From assembly GCF_017901175.1 (NCBI RefSeq), contig NZ_CP072793.1:496001-560000 (forward strand): a stretch of DNA of 64,000 bases, given 5' to 3'. The position numbers and the translations under genes were made by a program. Origin of the DNA: Thiothrix unzii. Its GTDB lineage: Bacteria > Pseudomonadota > Gammaproteobacteria > Thiotrichales > Thiotrichaceae. Shown in pieces: positions 63,292-64,000 of this stretch; position 1 is the stretch's first letter, and every line of letters begins with the position of its first letter. The notes beneath the pieces were generated by a model. The model saw only the letters and a program-made list of their open reading frames with translations. It ran no database searches and was not told where the DNA came from.

Positions 63292-64000
63292 ATGCGAAGA
63301 ATACTAACATTTACCGGCAAAATCCGTAATCCCAAAACAATTTTAGCCTTCTCCTGTTTATTTGCAGGTTTTTTTACACTCCCCGCCGTTGCGATTGAGC
63401 GCGTCAAAACAGAAAACCCTGTCTATGAATATAAACTGGATAACGGTTTGAAAATTCTAGTGAAACAGGATAAACGTGCGCCAATTGCGGTGATGCAATT
63501 GTGGTACAAAGTCGGTTCCAGTTACGAGCAAAATGGTTTAACCGGGGTGTCGCACGTTCTTGAGCACATGATGTTCAAAGGCACGCAAAAGCACCCCGAT
63601 GGTGAGTTTAACCGCATTATCAATGAAAATGGGGCGCAGGATAACGCCTTCACCAGCAAGGATTACACCGCGTACTATCAGGTCATCGCGGCAGATCGTT
63701 TGCAGGTGGCGATGGAATTGGAAGCCGACCGGATGCGCAATTTGCTGTTACCCCCGGCAGAGTTCAAAAAAGAAATTGAGGTGGTGAAGGAGGAGCGGCG
63801 GTGGCGCACTGATGATAAACCGACCTCGCTCACCTACGAGCAATTCAATGCAATGGCGTTTATGAATAGCCCTTACCGCAACCCTGTGATTGGTTGGATG
63901 GCGGATTTGAATGCGATGCAGGTGGAAGATTTACGCGCATGGTATGAACGTTGGTATGCCCCCAATAACGCCACGCTGGTGGTGGTTGGTGACGTAGATC
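63292..64000 (+). CDS. M16-family zinc metallopeptidase, exported (3' end outside window)
   Basis: Open to the right edge, with 236 residues visible. A basic start (MRRILTFTGKIRNPK) and hydrophobic segment (residues 17-34) form a signal peptide. The inverted zinc motif is H88-V-L-E-H92 (GVSHVLEHMMFKG), with the third ligand at Glu167 or Glu168 (VVKEERRWR), the spacing typical of PqqL/pitrilysin-type periplasmic peptidases. A second, usually inactive M16 protein often follows; it would lie beyond the window. Divergent from ftsY. Confidence 0.9.
   Translation, partial: MRRILTFTGKIRNPKTILAFSCLFAGFFTLPAVAIERVKTENPVYEYKLDNGLKILVKQDKRAPIAVMQLWYKVGSSYEQNGLTGVSHVLEHMMFKGTQKHPDGEFNRIINENGAQDNAFTSKDYTAYYQVIAADRLQVAMELEADRMRNLLLPPAEFKKEIEVVKEERRWRTDDKPTSLTYEQFNAMAFMNSPYRNPVIGWMADLNAMQVEDLRAWYERWYAPNNATLVVVGDVD

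Overview
The window looks like chromosomal DNA of a sulfur-oxidising gammaproteobacterium, most probably of the Thiothrix/Thiotrichaceae type. The main reason is a complete oxidative-type (reverse) dissimilatory sulfite reductase operon, dsrABEFHCMKLJOP (21583-32552). It carries dsrEFH and dsrL, which mark sulfur oxidisers, and lacks dsrD. The housekeeping genes (aroC, birA, pepN, rsxABCDGE, pdxA-surA-lptD, fabI, ftsYEX) are gammaproteobacterial in type. The genus is an inference from gene content, not from an alignment. Both ends cut genes: an outer-membrane beta-barrel protein on the left and an M16 zinc peptidase on the right.

Layout. 1-6.2 kb: the end of a large surface protein, then a response regulator, a 7TMR-DISM hybrid histidine kinase and a divergent HPt protein that together form a phosphorelay, then a YdjM-like membrane hydrolase. 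6.4-15.7 kb: aroC, a small accessory island (Uma2 nuclease, UPF0175 antitoxin, DUF3368 PIN-like toxin), an MFS permease, birA-coaX-SPOR protein, a DUF4743 Nudix hydrolase and pepN. 15.7-21.3 kb: two 2-oxoglutarate/Fe(II) oxygenases, a YajD HNH nuclease, a proline-rich membrane protein, and a minus-strand group divergent from dsr: TauD-like oxygenase, a 65-aa protein, a stand-alone Cas6/Cmx6-like protein, a cysteine-less DsrC paralogue (RspA type) and a 63-aa protein. 21.6-32.6 kb: the dsr operon, with strong hairpins between dsrA/dsrB and dsrC/dsrM and a terminator after dsrP. 32.6-36.8 kb: a lipoprotein, a GP42-like transglutaminase, suhB, a small exported protein and DUF1841. 36.8-42.5 kb: rsxABCDGE-nth. 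42.5-47.5 kb: a candidate small RNA, then lptD-surA-pdxA. 47.5-53.8 kb: an AT-hook/coiled-coil protein, dapE, yffB, an S24-like protein, cysG, two small conserved proteins, a DsrS-like protein and a 181-aa protein. 53.9-64 kb: fabI, a Yej-type peptide ABC importer, ftsX-ftsE-ftsY and the start of an M16 peptidase.

How the genes fit together. DsrEFH and DsrC pass sulfane sulfur to DsrAB, which oxidises it to sulfite. DsrL is a flavoprotein electron carrier, and DsrMKJOP links DsrC disulfide/trisulfide chemistry to the quinone pool. CysG makes the sirohaem precursor chemistry needed by DsrAB and lies 30 kb away beside a DsrS-like gene, so that stretch is effectively a second dsr locus. No dsrN or dsrR was seen. 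The least explained part is the TauD-orf65-Cmx6-RspA-orf63 group: an RNA-endonuclease fold without any CRISPR array, beside a DsrC relative that has lost both redox cysteines.
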